The notes under the pieces are model-generated. The model made no database searches and had not been told where the DNA came from. It saw nothing but the letters and a program-made list of their open reading frames with translations. The position numbers were made by a program, and so were the translations under genes. Shown one piece after another: positions 12,901 through 22,837 of a stretch of 64,000 bases of DNA. The first letter of the stretch is position 1. Every line of letters starts with the position of its first letter. The stretch is from Rhodospirillaceae bacterium (GTDB taxonomy: Bacteria; Pseudomonadota; Alphaproteobacteria; Thalassobaculales; Thalassobaculaceae): the NCBI GenBank assembly GCA_018401495.1, contig JAGYJX010000006.1, positions 620,001 through 684,000 on the forward strand. The letters are read 5' to 3'.

Positions 12901-15560
12901 GCCCAGCACGCGCAGTTCACCGGCACGATCACCGCCGCCGGCAACGAGACCGTCCACGTCACCGGCGACGGAAACTTCACGACGCTCGCCAACGTCGAAA
13001 CCTTCTCGGTCGGCGACGACTCGACCAACGTCCGGACCATCACGGTCTCCGGCGCCGGCTCCAGCGTCACGGCAACCTCGGCGACCGACGCGCTCACCTT
13101 CGATCTCGGCACGCTGACTTACACCGGCACCGTCACCGGCGAGGGCACGGTTGCCGACACCCTGTCGCTCGGCAACGGCGCCAGCATCGCCGGCGGCACG
13201 ATCACCGGTGTTGCGAACCTGACGCTCGCCAGCGGTGCCTCGGTCACCATGACCCTGGCTCAACTTCAAGCGTTCACCGGCACGCTCACGGCGGCCGGGA
13301 CCGAGACGGTCACCCTGTCCGGCGACGGCAACTTCTCAACCGTCGCCAACATCGAGAGCTACGTCTTCGGCGACAGCACGACCGACGCCCGCACGGTGAC
13401 GATCACCAATGCCGGCCACAGCGTCAGCGCAACCTCTACGACCGACGCGGTGACCTTCGACCTTGGGACCCTGACCTTCGCCGGGACGATCACCGGTGAG
13501 GGCACGGTCGCCGACACCCTCTCGCTCGGCAACGGCGCCAACATCGCCGGCGGCACGATCAGCGGCGTCGCCAACCTGACGCTCGCCACCGGCGCCTCGG
13601 TCACCATGACCGCGGCGCAGCTGGCCGACTTCGCCGGCACCGTCACGGCGGCGGGCACCGAGACCGTGACGCCTGACCGCCACCGGCAACGTCTCGGCCG
13701 GCAGCCTGGCCGCCATCGAGACCATCGCGACGGCCAACGACACGGCGGCTCAGATCATCACCCTGACCGCGGCGCAGGCGGTCGGGAAGATGCTCACGGC
13801 CGGCGATGCCGGGCTCGACCGTTTCGTGGTCACCGGCAGCGTCGGCGCCCAGGCCATTACCGGCAGCGCCGGCGCCGACACCCTCGACGGCGGCGCCGGC
13901 GACGACACCCGTCGTCGGCGGCGCCGGCGGCGACGCGCTGTCCGGCGGCGACGGCGACGATGTGATCAGCGGCGGCGCCGGGACCGACACGCTGATCGGC
14001 GGTGCCGGCAGCGACACCTTCATCGGCGCGTCCGACGACTTCAACGGCGACACGATCTCGGACTTCGCGCGTCGGCGACAGCATCGTGGTCACCGGCGCC
14101 GACCTGTCGGCGCTGAACGGCACCGCCGCCAGCCGGCACCATCGACATCAGCGGCAGCATCGCTACCACGCTGACCGGCGTCACCGCGGCCAGCGGGACC
14201 TTCGGGGCGAGCGTCAGCGGCGGCAACACCACCATCACCCTGGTCGCACCGGTGGTGGTCGTGGACAACGGCGGTGGCAGCGACGGAGGCGGTGGCGGTG
14301 GCGACAGCGGCGGTTCGCTGATCGTCAACGACAGCACGCCCAGCGACACGTCCGGCGGTGCCCGCACGATCACCAACAGCGGCACCAGTTCGGGGTCGGC
14401 GGCGATCGTGCAGAACACCGGCAACAACGGGAACGTGGTCACCGCCTCGCTGCCGCCGTCGGTCAGCATCTCCTCCGAGGGACCGGCCGCGGCGCAGATC
14501 CGGCACCAACGCGGTGCAGACCCTGATCACCGCCATCCAGGTGCGCGGCGCGACGGGCGAGCCCGGCGCTGGTCGGCGGGGCGCAGGTGTTCCTCAACAA
14601 CCTGGCCGCCACCACCGGGCTCGACATCCGCACCCTCGTCCCGACCCAGGGCGCCGGGGTGACGACCAAGCGACGCGATCGTCATCACCGGCAGCTTCGA
14701 GCGGCAGCCAGTCCGAGGGGTTCGTCGTCGACATGCGCTCGATCACCGGCACGCCGCTGCAGATCGACAACATCGAGTTCGTGTCGATCATGGGCAACGC
14801 CACGGTGATCGGCGGTGCCGGCGACAACTACGCGGTCGGCGACGACAGCAGCCAGTTCATGGTTCTGGGGGCCGGTAACGACACCCTGTACGGCGGCGGC
14901 GGCAACGACACCATCGGCTCGGCCGACGGCGCCGACCGGCTGTTCGGCGACGCCGGCGCCGACATCGCGCTCGGCGGCACCGGCAACGACACGCTGTGGG
15001 GCGGGACCGAAACCGACGTGGTGTACGGCAACCAGGACACCGACCTGCTGTACGGCAACCAGGCGGCCGACACGCTGTACGGCGGCCAGGGCGGCGACAC
15101 CGTGTTCGGCGGCCAGGACGCCGACATCGCGTACGGCAACCTCGGCGAGGACGTGCTGTACGGAAATTTCGGGGCCGACACCCTGTACGGCGGTGCCGGT
15201 AACGATGTCCTGTTCGGCGGGCGGGATGACGATGCGCTGGTCGGTGGCGTGGGCAACGACACGCTGCACGGCGGGCTCGGCAACGATACGCTCTCGACCG
15301 GCGAGGGTGCCGACCTGGTGGTGATCCAGGCGGACAGCGGCATCGACGTGGTGACCGATTTCGACGGCGCCGCCGGCGACCGGATCAGTTTCGCGGCAAA
15401 CGCCAACGGCACTACCATCGACCGCTTCAGTGACCTGCTCCAGGTCGCGCGGAACACGCCCGACGGCCATGTCGAGTTCGCCATCGGCGCCGGCAACACC
15501 CTCACGCTGAACGGCGTAACCGTCGCGGATCTGCAGTCCGGGTGGTTCGTGTTCGTGTAG
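9962..15560 (+). CDS. Large secreted DUF4347 / RTX repeat protein, paralogue B (heavily frameshifted)
   Basis: Paralogue of the protein at 3856-8784, about 1865 residues when frames are joined. It starts at ATG 9962 ([14 protein letters not shown]). It has a DUF4347 domain (residues about 7-150; VLSHGEPG at 59-66, VLYGCSVA at 101-108), an RTX block (10490-11050), about six ~118-residue repeats (11690-13840), a second RTX block (13850-14060), the Gly/Ser linker, and the same C-terminal RTX array and WFVFV tail. At least twenty single-base shifts, mostly extra bases, break the frame (for example near 10380, 10490, 10862, 10995, 11050, 11705, 12630, 12759, 13670, 13905, 14068 and 14130). It is either a decaying copy or, as I think more likely given similar errors elsewhere, a badly resolved repeat in the assembly. 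Confidence 0.75.
11690..13840 (+). repeat. Tandem array of about six ~355-base units inside paralogue B
   Basis: Same unit as at 5680-7120. Unit boundaries, judged by [17 protein letters not shown] motifs, fall near 11700, 12055, 12415, 12775, 13127 and 13485. The two extra units relative to paralogue A account for most of the roughly 670-base length difference between the genes. Confidence 0.75.
14188..15560 (+). repeat. 3' module nearly identical to 7415-8784
   Basis: Counterpart of the near-identical block in paralogue A. It includes over 200 bases without a visible mismatch from about 14190, and it shares the same out-of-frame ACCAAGCGACGCG junction near 14668. Confidence 0.85.
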
Positions 15561-16132
15561 CGGGAGCGTTCCGTTGCGATCCTTGACGGTGTGACGGGCG
15601 CCGCGTGAACGGCGCGCGCGCTCGGGCGCCGGCATGACCGGTGGCCCGCACGCCCTGCGAACGTCGGCGTCGCCGGGGATCTGCTCCGGCAGTGGAGCGG
15701 ACGCCGACGCGGTAGCGCGCCAGGGAGTCACCGTCGCTCCGGCCGCACACGGGAGAAGACGCGCGTTCAGCGGCGGGGGACGACCGCCTGATCCCGGCAT
15801 CGACGCATGCCAATCCGTCGTCGACCTGATGACGTGAATGGGCAGGAACGGGCGCGCTGTATCCATGACGCTTATCCGAACGACTGGTGACCGCGTCTGA
15901 GAGGTGCCGGCGACCATCGGGTGCAGCCTATCCATGCTTTCGTCGTACGGACACCCGGTCCGAAGCGTGAGCGCGCAAGCCTCGAGCTATCCAGGATATT
16001 CGAGCCTACGTCGCATGACGGACGGCTGGTGTTCGCCGGCACCTCCGACGCTGACGCCCGACCCCGCGCTTTTGGCAGGTCGACGCCGCGGCCGCGGAGG
16101 CGCGCATTCGCACGGGCCGCGCCAAATGCCGC
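15561..16132. other. Intergenic region, nothing recognised
   Basis: 572 bases between the end of paralogue B and the isocitrate-lyase-like gene. Short open frames exist on both strands, but none has a ribosome-binding site plus recognisable protein features. A GC-rich inverted stretch (GGGCGCCGCGTGAACGGCGCG region, about 15597-15640) could act as a terminator for the RTX gene. Confidence 0.4.
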
Positions 16133-17185
16133 TCATCCGAAGGCCGCCCTCCAGGTCCGACTTGACGCACCGGCGCCTCGGAGTGGGTACCCGGATCGCC
16201 CCTGTCTGGGCTTGGCGCGTTCGAATGTCGCGGCATGACAGTACGGACGTGATAGACCGGCCCGCGTCACGCTGAGCTTGATCGACCCGCTCCAGGCGGC
16301 GTTCCGCGCGTCGGAAGCCCGTGCCCAAGGCCGGTACCGCCGCGCCCGGGCGGTGAAGTCGGCGTAGCCGAGCCGGGCCTCGAACGCCTCGACCGGCTCG
16401 GTCAGGTCGCCGAGATCGGCGCCGGGGTTGGCGTCGAAGCGGGCGAGCGCCGCGGTCATCCCGCGGGTCGCGGCCAGCAGCGAGAAGCCGTAGTGGAGCA
16501 CCAGGCTGGCGGCGGTCTGCCGTCCCGCGAACCGCGGGTGGCCCGGGCCGTCGACCACCGTGTAGAGCGCCGGGACCTCCGCCCGGAACCCGGCGACCAT
16601 CTCCGGGGTGGCGCCGGTCGGGAACACCAGGTCGGCGCCGGCCTCGCGGAACGCCCGCACCCGGCGCAACGCCTCAGCCGGGTCGCGGGTCGCCCAGACC
16701 GCGTCGGTGCGGGCGATGATCAGGAAATCCGGGTCGGTGCGGGCGTCAAGCGCCGCCTTCAGCCGGGCGATCATGGCGTCCAGCGGAATCAGCGCCTGCG
16801 GCAGGTCGGTGTGCTTGCCGCCGGCGTGGTCCTCGATGTGGATCGCCGCCACCCCGGCGTCCTCGAAGGCGCGGACCGTGCGCCAGATGTTGCCCGGCTC
16901 GTGGAACCCGCCTTCGGCGTCGGCCACCACCGGCACCGGCACCGCGTCGGCGACCCGGCGGGCGCGGTGGACCAGATCGTCGAGCCCGAGCGCGCCGACG
17001 TCGGGCAGGCCGAGGTCGGCGGCAGCGGTGGCGTAGCTGCCAACATAGCCGACCGGGAAGCCGGCCTCCGCGACCAGCATGGCGCTGAGCGCGTCGTGGC
17101 AGCCGGGCACCACAATGGTCGTGCCGGTGCCGAGCAGGGCGCGCAGCGCCTGCCGGCGCGCGCTGGCTGCTGGGATGGAGTGCAT
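16133..17185 (-). CDS. Isocitrate lyase / phosphoenolpyruvate mutase family protein
   Basis: A TIM-barrel C-C (or P-C) lyase of the ICL/PEPM superfamily, which includes methylisocitrate lyase, oxaloacetate decarboxylase and carboxyphosphonoenolpyruvate mutase. The start at ATG 17185 has GGAGG 7 bases upstream. Visible motifs: GCHDALSAMLVAEAGF (28-43), GYVGSYATAA, then VPVVADAEGGFHEP (83-96) in place of the usual metal-binding DxDTGYG. Next come the IHIEDHAGGKH segment (115-125) and IIARTDAVW (156-164). The family core ends near YADFTARARR (274-283); about 67 further residues are not family-like and may reflect a lost stop codon. The reaction cannot be assigned. A degenerate partial copy sits at 8812-9045. 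Confidence 0.78.
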   Translation of the reverse strand: MHSIPAASARRQALRALLGTGTTIVVPGCHDALSAMLVAEAGFPVGYVGSYATAAADLGLPDVGALGLDDLVHRARRVADAVPVPVVADAEGGFHEPGNIWRTVRAFEDAGVAAIHIEDHAGGKHTDLPQALIPLDAMIARLKAALDARTDPDFLIIARTDAVWATRDPAEALRRVRAFREAGADLVFPTGATPEMVAGFRAEVPALYTVVDGPGHPRFAGRQTAASLVLHYGFSLLAATRGMTAALARFDANPGADLGDLTEPVEAFEARLGYADFTARARRYRPWARASDARNAAWSGSIKLSVTRAGLSRPYCHAATFERAKPRQGRSGYPLRGAGASSRTWRAAFG

Positions 17186-17310
17186 TCTGGAACCTCCGTC
17201 GGGACGGCGTGGCGGGTCGCCGGGACTGCCGGTTGATGCAGGTCAAGCCAGCGGTGGATCTTTCCCGTACACTAGCGCCAACCGACCCATGTTCCAGGCT
17301 GGAGGATTCG

Positions 17311-17751
17311 ATGCTTCCCATGTTCCGCACCGCGCTGGTCGCGGCCGCCCTTTGCCTCGCCGTCGCCGCCCCGGCGGCCGCGCAGCAGGCGACCCCTGGC
17401 GTGACGCCGCCGGCTTCAGCCGAGTCGTCCGTGCCGCCCGCGGTCGCCGACGCCGTGCAGGACCTTGACGCGATGGTGCAGCGCCTCAGCCGCGACCTCC
17501 AGCAGATGACCGAATCGGCCCGCCAAGGGGCGCAGGACATGCTGAACCGCAAATCGCCCTACGTGATCACCACCGACCAGTTGGCGATGGTCGCGGTCGG
17601 CGCGCTGGCCGGCGCCCTGGTCGTCGACATGCTGGGCGGCGGCGGTCTCGCGACCCTGACCGGGGCGGCCATCGGCGGCGTGGCGGGGCACTGGTTCTAC
17701 ACCCAGCCGGATCCGAGCGCCGGGCTGCTGCCGACCGTCCAGGGCGGCTGA
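17311..17751 (+). CDS. Exported small protein with glycine-zipper-like segment
   Basis: A 146-residue protein of unknown function. ATG 17311 follows a TGGAGG ribosome-binding site. Residues 1-25 form a signal peptide (FRTALVAAALCLAVAAPAAA, cut at AQQ). A Pro/Ala linker, an amphipathic helix (DAVQDLDAMVQRLSRDLQQM) and a C-terminal hydrophobic Gly-rich stretch follow (VGALAGALVVDMLGGGGLATLTGAAIGG). That stretch resembles glycine-zipper segments of envelope proteins. It is transcribed divergently from the lyase gene at 16133-17185 with a 125-base shared promoter region. The role is unknown; an envelope location is inferred. Confidence 0.7.
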   Translation: MLPMFRTALVAAALCLAVAAPAAAQQATPGVTPPASAESSVPPAVADAVQDLDAMVQRLSRDLQQMTESARQGAQDMLNRKSPYVITTDQLAMVAVGALAGALVVDMLGGGGLATLTGAAIGGVAGHWFYTQPDPSAGLLPTVQGG

Positions 17752-17844
17752 CGGCCGCGTTGCCGGCCCCACCCCGATGTGAAATCGTCTCGCGACGGCG
17801 TCCCGGATCCGCCCGGGCGCCGCGCTGACGAGGGGTGAACGGCG

Positions 17845-20317
17845 ATGACGGAACTGCCGCGGCAGGCCCGGGTGGTGATCATCGGGGGCGGGGTGATCGG
17901 CTGCTCGGTCGCCTACCACCTCACCAAGCTCGGCTGGTCCGACGTCCTGCTGCTGGAGCGCAAGCGCCTCACCTCCGGCACCACCTGGCACGCTGCCGGC
18001 CTGATCGGCCAGCTGCGCGCCTCCTACAACATGACCCGCCTCGCCAAGTACTCGGCCGAGTTGTACGACTCGCTCGAGGCCGAGACCGGGATCTCCCCCG
18101 GCTACCGCAAGAACGGCTCGCTGGCGGTGGCGCTCTCGGAGCACCGCTTCGAGGAACTGCGCCGCGGCGCGGCGATGGCCGGCAGCTTCGGCCTCGAGGC
18201 CCATGTCCTGACCCCGGCGGAGTGCCGCGCGGCGTACCCGCTGCTCAACTTCGACGGGGTGGTCGGCGGCGTCTTCCTGCCGACCGACGGCCAGGCCGAC
18301 CCGGCCAACATCGCGCTCGGCCTCGCCAAGGGCGCGCGCCAGCGCGGCGCGACGATCCTGGAGGACGTCAAGGTCACCGGCGTGACGGCGCGCGACGGAC
18401 GGGTGACCGGCGTCGAGACGGCACAGGGGCCGGTCGCCGCCGAGTACGTGGTCAACTGCGCCGGGATGTGGGGGCGCGAGGTCGGCCGGATGGCGGGCGT
18501 CGACGTGCCGCTGCAGGCCTGCGAGCATTTCTACATCGTCACCGAAGCGATCGCCGGGCTGCCGCGCCACCTGCCGGTGCTGCGGGTGCCGGACGAATGC
18601 GCCTACTACAAGGAGGACGCCGGCAAGATCCTGCTCGGCGCCTTCGAGCCGGTCGCCAAGCCCTGGGGCATGGACGGCATTCCTGAGGATTTCTGCTTCG
18701 ACCAGCTGCCCGAGGACATCGCCCATTTCGAGCCGATCCTGGAGCGCGCCATCAAGCGCTTCCCGGCCCTGGAGACCGCCGGCATCCACACCTTCTTCAA
18801 CGGGCCGGAGAGCTTCACGCCGGACGACCGCTACCTGCTCGGCGAGGCGCCGAACCTGCGCCATTTCTTCGTCGCCGCCGGCTTCAATTCGATCGGCATC
18901 CAGTCCGGCGGCGGCGCCGGCAAGGCGCTGGCGGAGTGGATGGACGGCGGCGAGCCGCCGATGGACCTGTCCGACGTCGACATCCGGCGCATGCAGCCGT
19001 TCCAGTCGAACCGGCGCTACCTGGTGGCGCGCGCCCGCGAGGCGCTCGGGTTGCTGTACGCCGATCATTTCCCGTATCGCCAGTTCGAGACCGCCCGCGG
19101 CGTGCGCACCTCGCCGCTGCACGAGCGGCTGGCGGCGCGCGGCGCCTGCTTCGGCGAGGCGGCGGGCTGGGAACGCGCCAACTGGTTCCTGCCGCCGCAG
19201 GCGGCGGCGCGCGGCGCGCGCGCCGAGTACGAATACTCCTGGGGCCGGCAGAACTGGTTCGAGCACGCCGCCGGCGAGCATCGCGCCGTGCGCGAGACGG
19301 CGGGGCTGTTCGACATGTCGTCCTTCGCCAAGTTCCGGGTCGAGGGCGCCGACGCCGAGGCGGTGCTGCAGCGCGTGTCGGCCGCCGACATGGCGGTGCC
19401 GGTCGGGCGCTGCGTCTACACCCAGTGGCTCAACCCGCGCGGCGGCATCGAGGCCGACCTGACCGTCACCCGGCTGTCGGAGACGGCGTTCCTGGTGGTG
19501 ACCTCGGCCTCGGCGCAGACCCGCGACCTCGCCTGGCTGCGCCGGCAGGTCCCCGACGGACGCCCGCTGCGTGATCACCGACGTCACCTCGGCCGAGGCG
19601 GTGATCTGCGTGATGGGCCCGCGGGCGCGCGACGTGCTGCAGCCGCTCACCCCGCAGGATCTCGGCAATCCGGGCTTTCCCTTCGGCACGGCGCGGCAGA
19701 TCGAGATCGCCATGGGCCTGGCCCGGGCGCACCGGCTCAGCTACGTCGGCGAACTCGGCTGGGAGATCTACGTCCCGACCGAGATGGCCCGACACGTCTT
19801 CGACGCGATCCTGGAGAGCGGCGCCGCCCACGGCCTGCGCCTGTGCGGCCTGCACGCCCTCGACTCCTGCCGGATCGAGAAGGCGTACCGGCACTACGGC
19901 CACGACATCTCGGGCGAGGATCACGTGCTGGAGGCCGGGCTGGGTTTCGCGGTGAAGACCGGCAAGCCGCGCTCGGCGTTCGGCGACTTCATCGGCCGCG
20001 ATGCGGTGCTGCGCCGCCGAGAGGAGGGGCTGCGCCAGCGGCTGCTGCAGTTCCGGCTGACCGACCCGGGTCCGCTGCTGTACCACAACGAGCCGATCCT
20101 GCGGGACGGCGAGGTGGTGGGACGGATCAGTTCGGGCGCCTACGGTCACTGGCTCGGCGGCGCCGTCGGTCTCGGCTACGCGCCGTGCCGGCCGGGCGAG
20201 AGCGTGGCGGAGCTCCTGGCGAGCGCCTACGCGATCGACGTCGCCGGCACGCGCTGGCCGGCCGAAGCCTCGCTGCGGCCGATGCACGATCCGGACGGGA
20301 CGCGCCTGCGGGCGTGA
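17845..20317 (+). CDS. Dimethylglycine/sarcosine dehydrogenase-like FAD enzyme with GcvT domain (one frameshift)
   Basis: Predicted amine dehydrogenase of about 823 residues that demethylates N-methylated glycines and may pass the C1 unit to tetrahydrofolate. N-terminal DAO fold: VVIIGGGVIGCSVAYHL (10-26, dinucleotide-binding GxGxxG), then SGTTWHAAGLIG, the covalent-FAD-type region of this family. The middle has an FAO-M-like linker. The C-terminal half has GcvT/aminomethyltransferase motifs (GLFDMSSFAKFRVEG, YTQWLNPRGGIEADLTVTRL, then VMGPRARDVL, LSYVGELGWEIYVP and RIEKAYRHYGHDI). A single extra C near 19563 shifts the frame between the two ORFs; removing it gives VITDVTSA in continuity. Converges on the opine/HCN-type operon 4 bases away, suggesting one amine-catabolism locus. 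Confidence 0.85.
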
Positions 20318-20321
20318 GGCG

Positions 20322-21473
20322 TCAGGTCGCGCTCGCCGCCGCTCCCGACGCCGTGAAACGGCGGATGTGGAACGGCTCGATCGGCGTGCCGGTCGAGCCG
20401 GTGGCGATCAGCTCGGCCATCACGTCGCCGACGCCGGGGCCGAGCTGGAAGCCGTGGCCGCAGAACCCGAAGGCGTAGAACAGGCCGGGCAGGACGGCGC
20501 TCGGCCCCATGACCGGGATGTCGTCGCGCAGATAGCCCTCGACGCCGCTCCAGGTCCGGATGACGCGCGCCCGGGCGAGCGCCGGGACGATGCGGCTCAG
20601 CTTCGGCAGCTGGCGCAGGGTGTTGATCGGGTCGACCCGGGCGCGCCGCCCGTCGGTGTGGGCGGGGCCGCGCCAGCCGCCGCCGTACACGACGTTGCCG
20701 CGAGTCACCTGGCGCAGGTAGATGGCGTCGGTCGGGTCGCGCGAGTACACGCCGATCGACGGCTCGATCCGGTACGGCAGCGGCTCGGTCACCGCCATCT
20801 GCGGGCCGTGCACCGCGAACGGCACCGGCTCGCCGAGCCGCTCCGCCATGGCGCCGGCCCAGGCCCCGGCCGATACCTGAACCGCCGGTGCCCGGAAGCG
20901 GCCGCCGCCGGCGCTCTCGACCACGAAGTCCTCGCCGGTCCTGGTGATGGCGGTGACCTCGGTGTTCTCGTGGACGACGGCGCCGGCGCGGACCGCGGCG
21001 CGCCCGAACGCGGGGGCGGCGAGCCGGGGGTTGGCGTGGCCGTCGGTCGGCGACAGCGACCCGGCGACGGCCTCGGTCGACAGGAACGGAAATCGGTCGC
21101 GCAGGGCGTTGCGGCTGATGATCTCAAGCTCGAGGTCGTAGTCGCGCGCCGACCGGGCGTACGCCTCCAGCGTGCCGACGTCGTCCTCGCGGAAGCACAG
21201 GCGGAGGTGGCCGAGCGGCAGGAACTCCACGTCCTCGCCGATCAGCTCCGGCAACCGGCCCCAGATCTCGCGCGCCCGGTTGGCGAGCGGCAGCTGCGGC
21301 AGGAAGCGGCCCTGGCGGCGCACGTTGCCGAAATTGGTGCCGCTCGCCTGCTGGCCGATCAGGCCGCGCTCCAGCAGGATCACCGACACGCCCCGCCGGC
21401 GCAGGAAGAACGCCGTCGCCGCCCCCATCAGCCCGCCGCCGACGATCACGACGTCCGCCGCCTGCTCGGTCAT
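20322..21473 (-). CDS. HcnC/OoxB/SoxB-like FAD amine dehydrogenase subunit
   Basis: A 383-residue D-amino-acid-oxidase-fold flavoprotein, expected to oxidise the C-N bond of an amine such as glycine, proline or an opine. The N-terminus has DVVIVGGGLMGAATAFFLRRRGVSVILLERG (GxGxxG plus the acidic end of beta2). Later come SGTNFGNVRRQGR, SAGAWAGAMAERLG and a C-terminal FAD-binding GFCGHGFQLGPGVGDVMAELI. Its start ATG overlaps the stop of the upstream subunit (ATGA, 21470-21473). That translational coupling, plus the two partner subunits, matches the three-subunit HcnABC (HCN synthase) and octopine/nopaline oxidase family rather than a monomeric oxidase. The substrate is not predictable. Confidence 0.82.
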   Translation of the reverse strand: MTEQAADVVIVGGGLMGAATAFFLRRRGVSVILLERGLIGQQASGTNFGNVRRQGRFLPQLPLANRAREIWGRLPELIGEDVEFLPLGHLRLCFREDDVGTLEAYARSARDYDLELEIISRNALRDRFPFLSTEAVAGSLSPTDGHANPRLAAPAFGRAAVRAGAVVHENTEVTAITRTGEDFVVESAGGGRFRAPAVQVSAGAWAGAMAERLGEPVPFAVHGPQMAVTEPLPYRIEPSIGVYSRDPTDAIYLRQVTRGNVVYGGGWRGPAHTDGRRARVDPINTLRQLPKLSRIVPALARARVIRTWSGVEGYLRDDIPVMGPSAVLPGLFYAFGFCGHGFQLGPGVGDVMAELIATGSTGTPIEPFHIRRFTASGAAASAT

Positions 21474-22837
21474 GGCGCGATCTCCGTGGCGGTCGGCAGC
21501 AGCTTGACCGGACCCTGGCCGCGCAGCCGCCCGACCCGCTCGACCGGCACCGCCAGTGCCGCCGCCAGCACCTCGGCGCCGGCGAGACCGCAGTACCGGC
21601 CCTGGCAGCGACCCATGCCGACCCGGCTGAACGCCTTGGCGCGGTTCACCTCGGGCGCGCCGGCCGCGGTCGCGGTGCGGCGCAGCTCACCGGCGGTGAT
21701 CGCCTCGCAGCGGCAAACCAGCGTGTCATCGGGTAGGGCGGCGGCCAGGCGGGCCGGCCAGGGAAACGCGGTCTCCAGGCCGGTGCGGAACCGCTCCATG
21801 GCGCGCCGGGCCTTGCGAAGCCCGGCCACTTCGCCGTCGGCAACCGGCCGGGACAGGTCGCGCAGCGCCGCGCAGGCCGCCAGCCGCCCGGAAATCTCGG
21901 CCGAATCGGCCCCCAGGATCCGGGCGCCGTCCCCGGCCAGATACACCCGCGCGACCGAGGTGCGCCCGTCCTCATCGGTCTCCGGCAGCCATTGCCGGAC
22001 CAGCGGGTCGAAGGCGAAGCGGCAGCCCGCAAGATCGGCCAGCTGGGTTTCCGAGCGCAACCCGAAGCCGAGACCGATGGCGTCGCAGTCAAATCGCCGT
22101 TCGCGCCCGCCGGCGTCCAGGACGCGCACCACCTCGACATGGTCGCCGCCGTCGATCGCCAGGGGCGTCACGCCCGCCAGCATCGGGATCCGCCGCGCCG
22201 CCAGCCAGGACGTGTAGTAGAGGCCCTTGGCCAGCATCGCCGGCCGGGCCGCCAGCGCCGGCGTCGCCGCCAGCCGCCGGGAGTAGGGCGAGGTGTCGAG
22301 CACCGCCTGCACCCGGGCGCCGGCCTTGGCGTACTGGTAGGCCACGAGATAGAGCAGCGGCCCGGTGCCGAGGAACACGCAGCGCTCGCCGATCGCGCAG
22401 GCCTGGGCCTTCAGGGCGATCTGCGCGCCGCCGAGGCTGAACACGCCCGGCCGCGTCCATCCAGGTACCGGCATCGCCCGGTCGGTCGCCCCGGTGGCGA
22501 GGATCAGGGCGTCCCAGCGCACCGCGTCGCTGCGCCCGTCGCGCGCCAGGTGAACGGCGCCGTCGTAGACGTGCCAGGCCAGCGTGTCCGGGCGGTAGTC
22601 GATGCGGCCCGCCAGCGCGTCGAAATCGCGGTGCAGGGCGGTCGCCTTGCCGGCCTCGAAGCCGTAAAGTTCCCCCGGCGGGCGGCGGAAGCCATCGGGC
22701 TGGCGGCGGTAGATCTGGCCGCCGCCGCGCCGGCCCTCGTCGACCACGATCGGGCGCAGGCCGGAGGCGACGAGCCGCTCGGCGGCGCGCGCCCCGGCGG
22801 GGCCGGCGCCGACGACAACCGCTATTGGGCCGGCCAT
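21470..22837 (-). CDS. HcnB/OoxA-like NAD(P)/FAD oxidoreductase subunit with BFD [2Fe-2S] domain
   Basis: A 455-residue subunit related to sarcosine oxidase alpha, HcnB and opine oxidase subunit A. Start ATG 22837 gives MAGPIAVVVGAGPAGARAAERL (GxGxxG). A second nucleotide site lies in ERCVFLGTGPLLYLVAYQYAKAGA, and a flavin motif in VARVYLAGDGARILG. The C-terminus has a BFD-like [2Fe-2S] domain, with Cys in TLVCRCEAITAGEL and GMGRCQGRYCG (C-x-C and C-x4-C). It overlaps the small iron-sulfur subunit by 16 bases upstream and the catalytic flavoprotein by 4 bases downstream. It probably relays electrons within a membrane-associated heterotrimer. Confidence 0.85.
   Translation of the reverse strand: MAGPIAVVVGAGPAGARAAERLVASGLRPIVVDEGRRGGGQIYRRQPDGFRRPPGELYGFEAGKATALHRDFDALAGRIDYRPDTLAWHVYDGAVHLARDGRSDAVRWDALILATGATDRAMPVPGWTRPGVFSLGGAQIALKAQACAIGERCVFLGTGPLLYLVAYQYAKAGARVQAVLDTSPYSRRLAATPALAARPAMLAKGLYYTSWLAARRIPMLAGVTPLAIDGGDHVEVVRVLDAGGRERRFDCDAIGLGFGLRSETQLADLAGCRFAFDPLVRQWLPETDEDGRTSVARVYLAGDGARILGADSAEISGRLAACAALRDLSRPVADGEVAGLRKARRAMERFRTGLETAFPWPARLAAALPDDTLVCRCEAITAGELRRTATAAGAPEVNRAKAFSRVGMGRCQGRYCGLAGAEVLAAALAVPVERVGRLRGQGPVKLLPTATEIAP

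Noticed and set aside
16493..17236. 247-residue open frame opposite the isocitrate-lyase-like gene
   Set aside because: Shadow of the minus-strand gene, which has a strong ribosome-binding site and clear family motifs.
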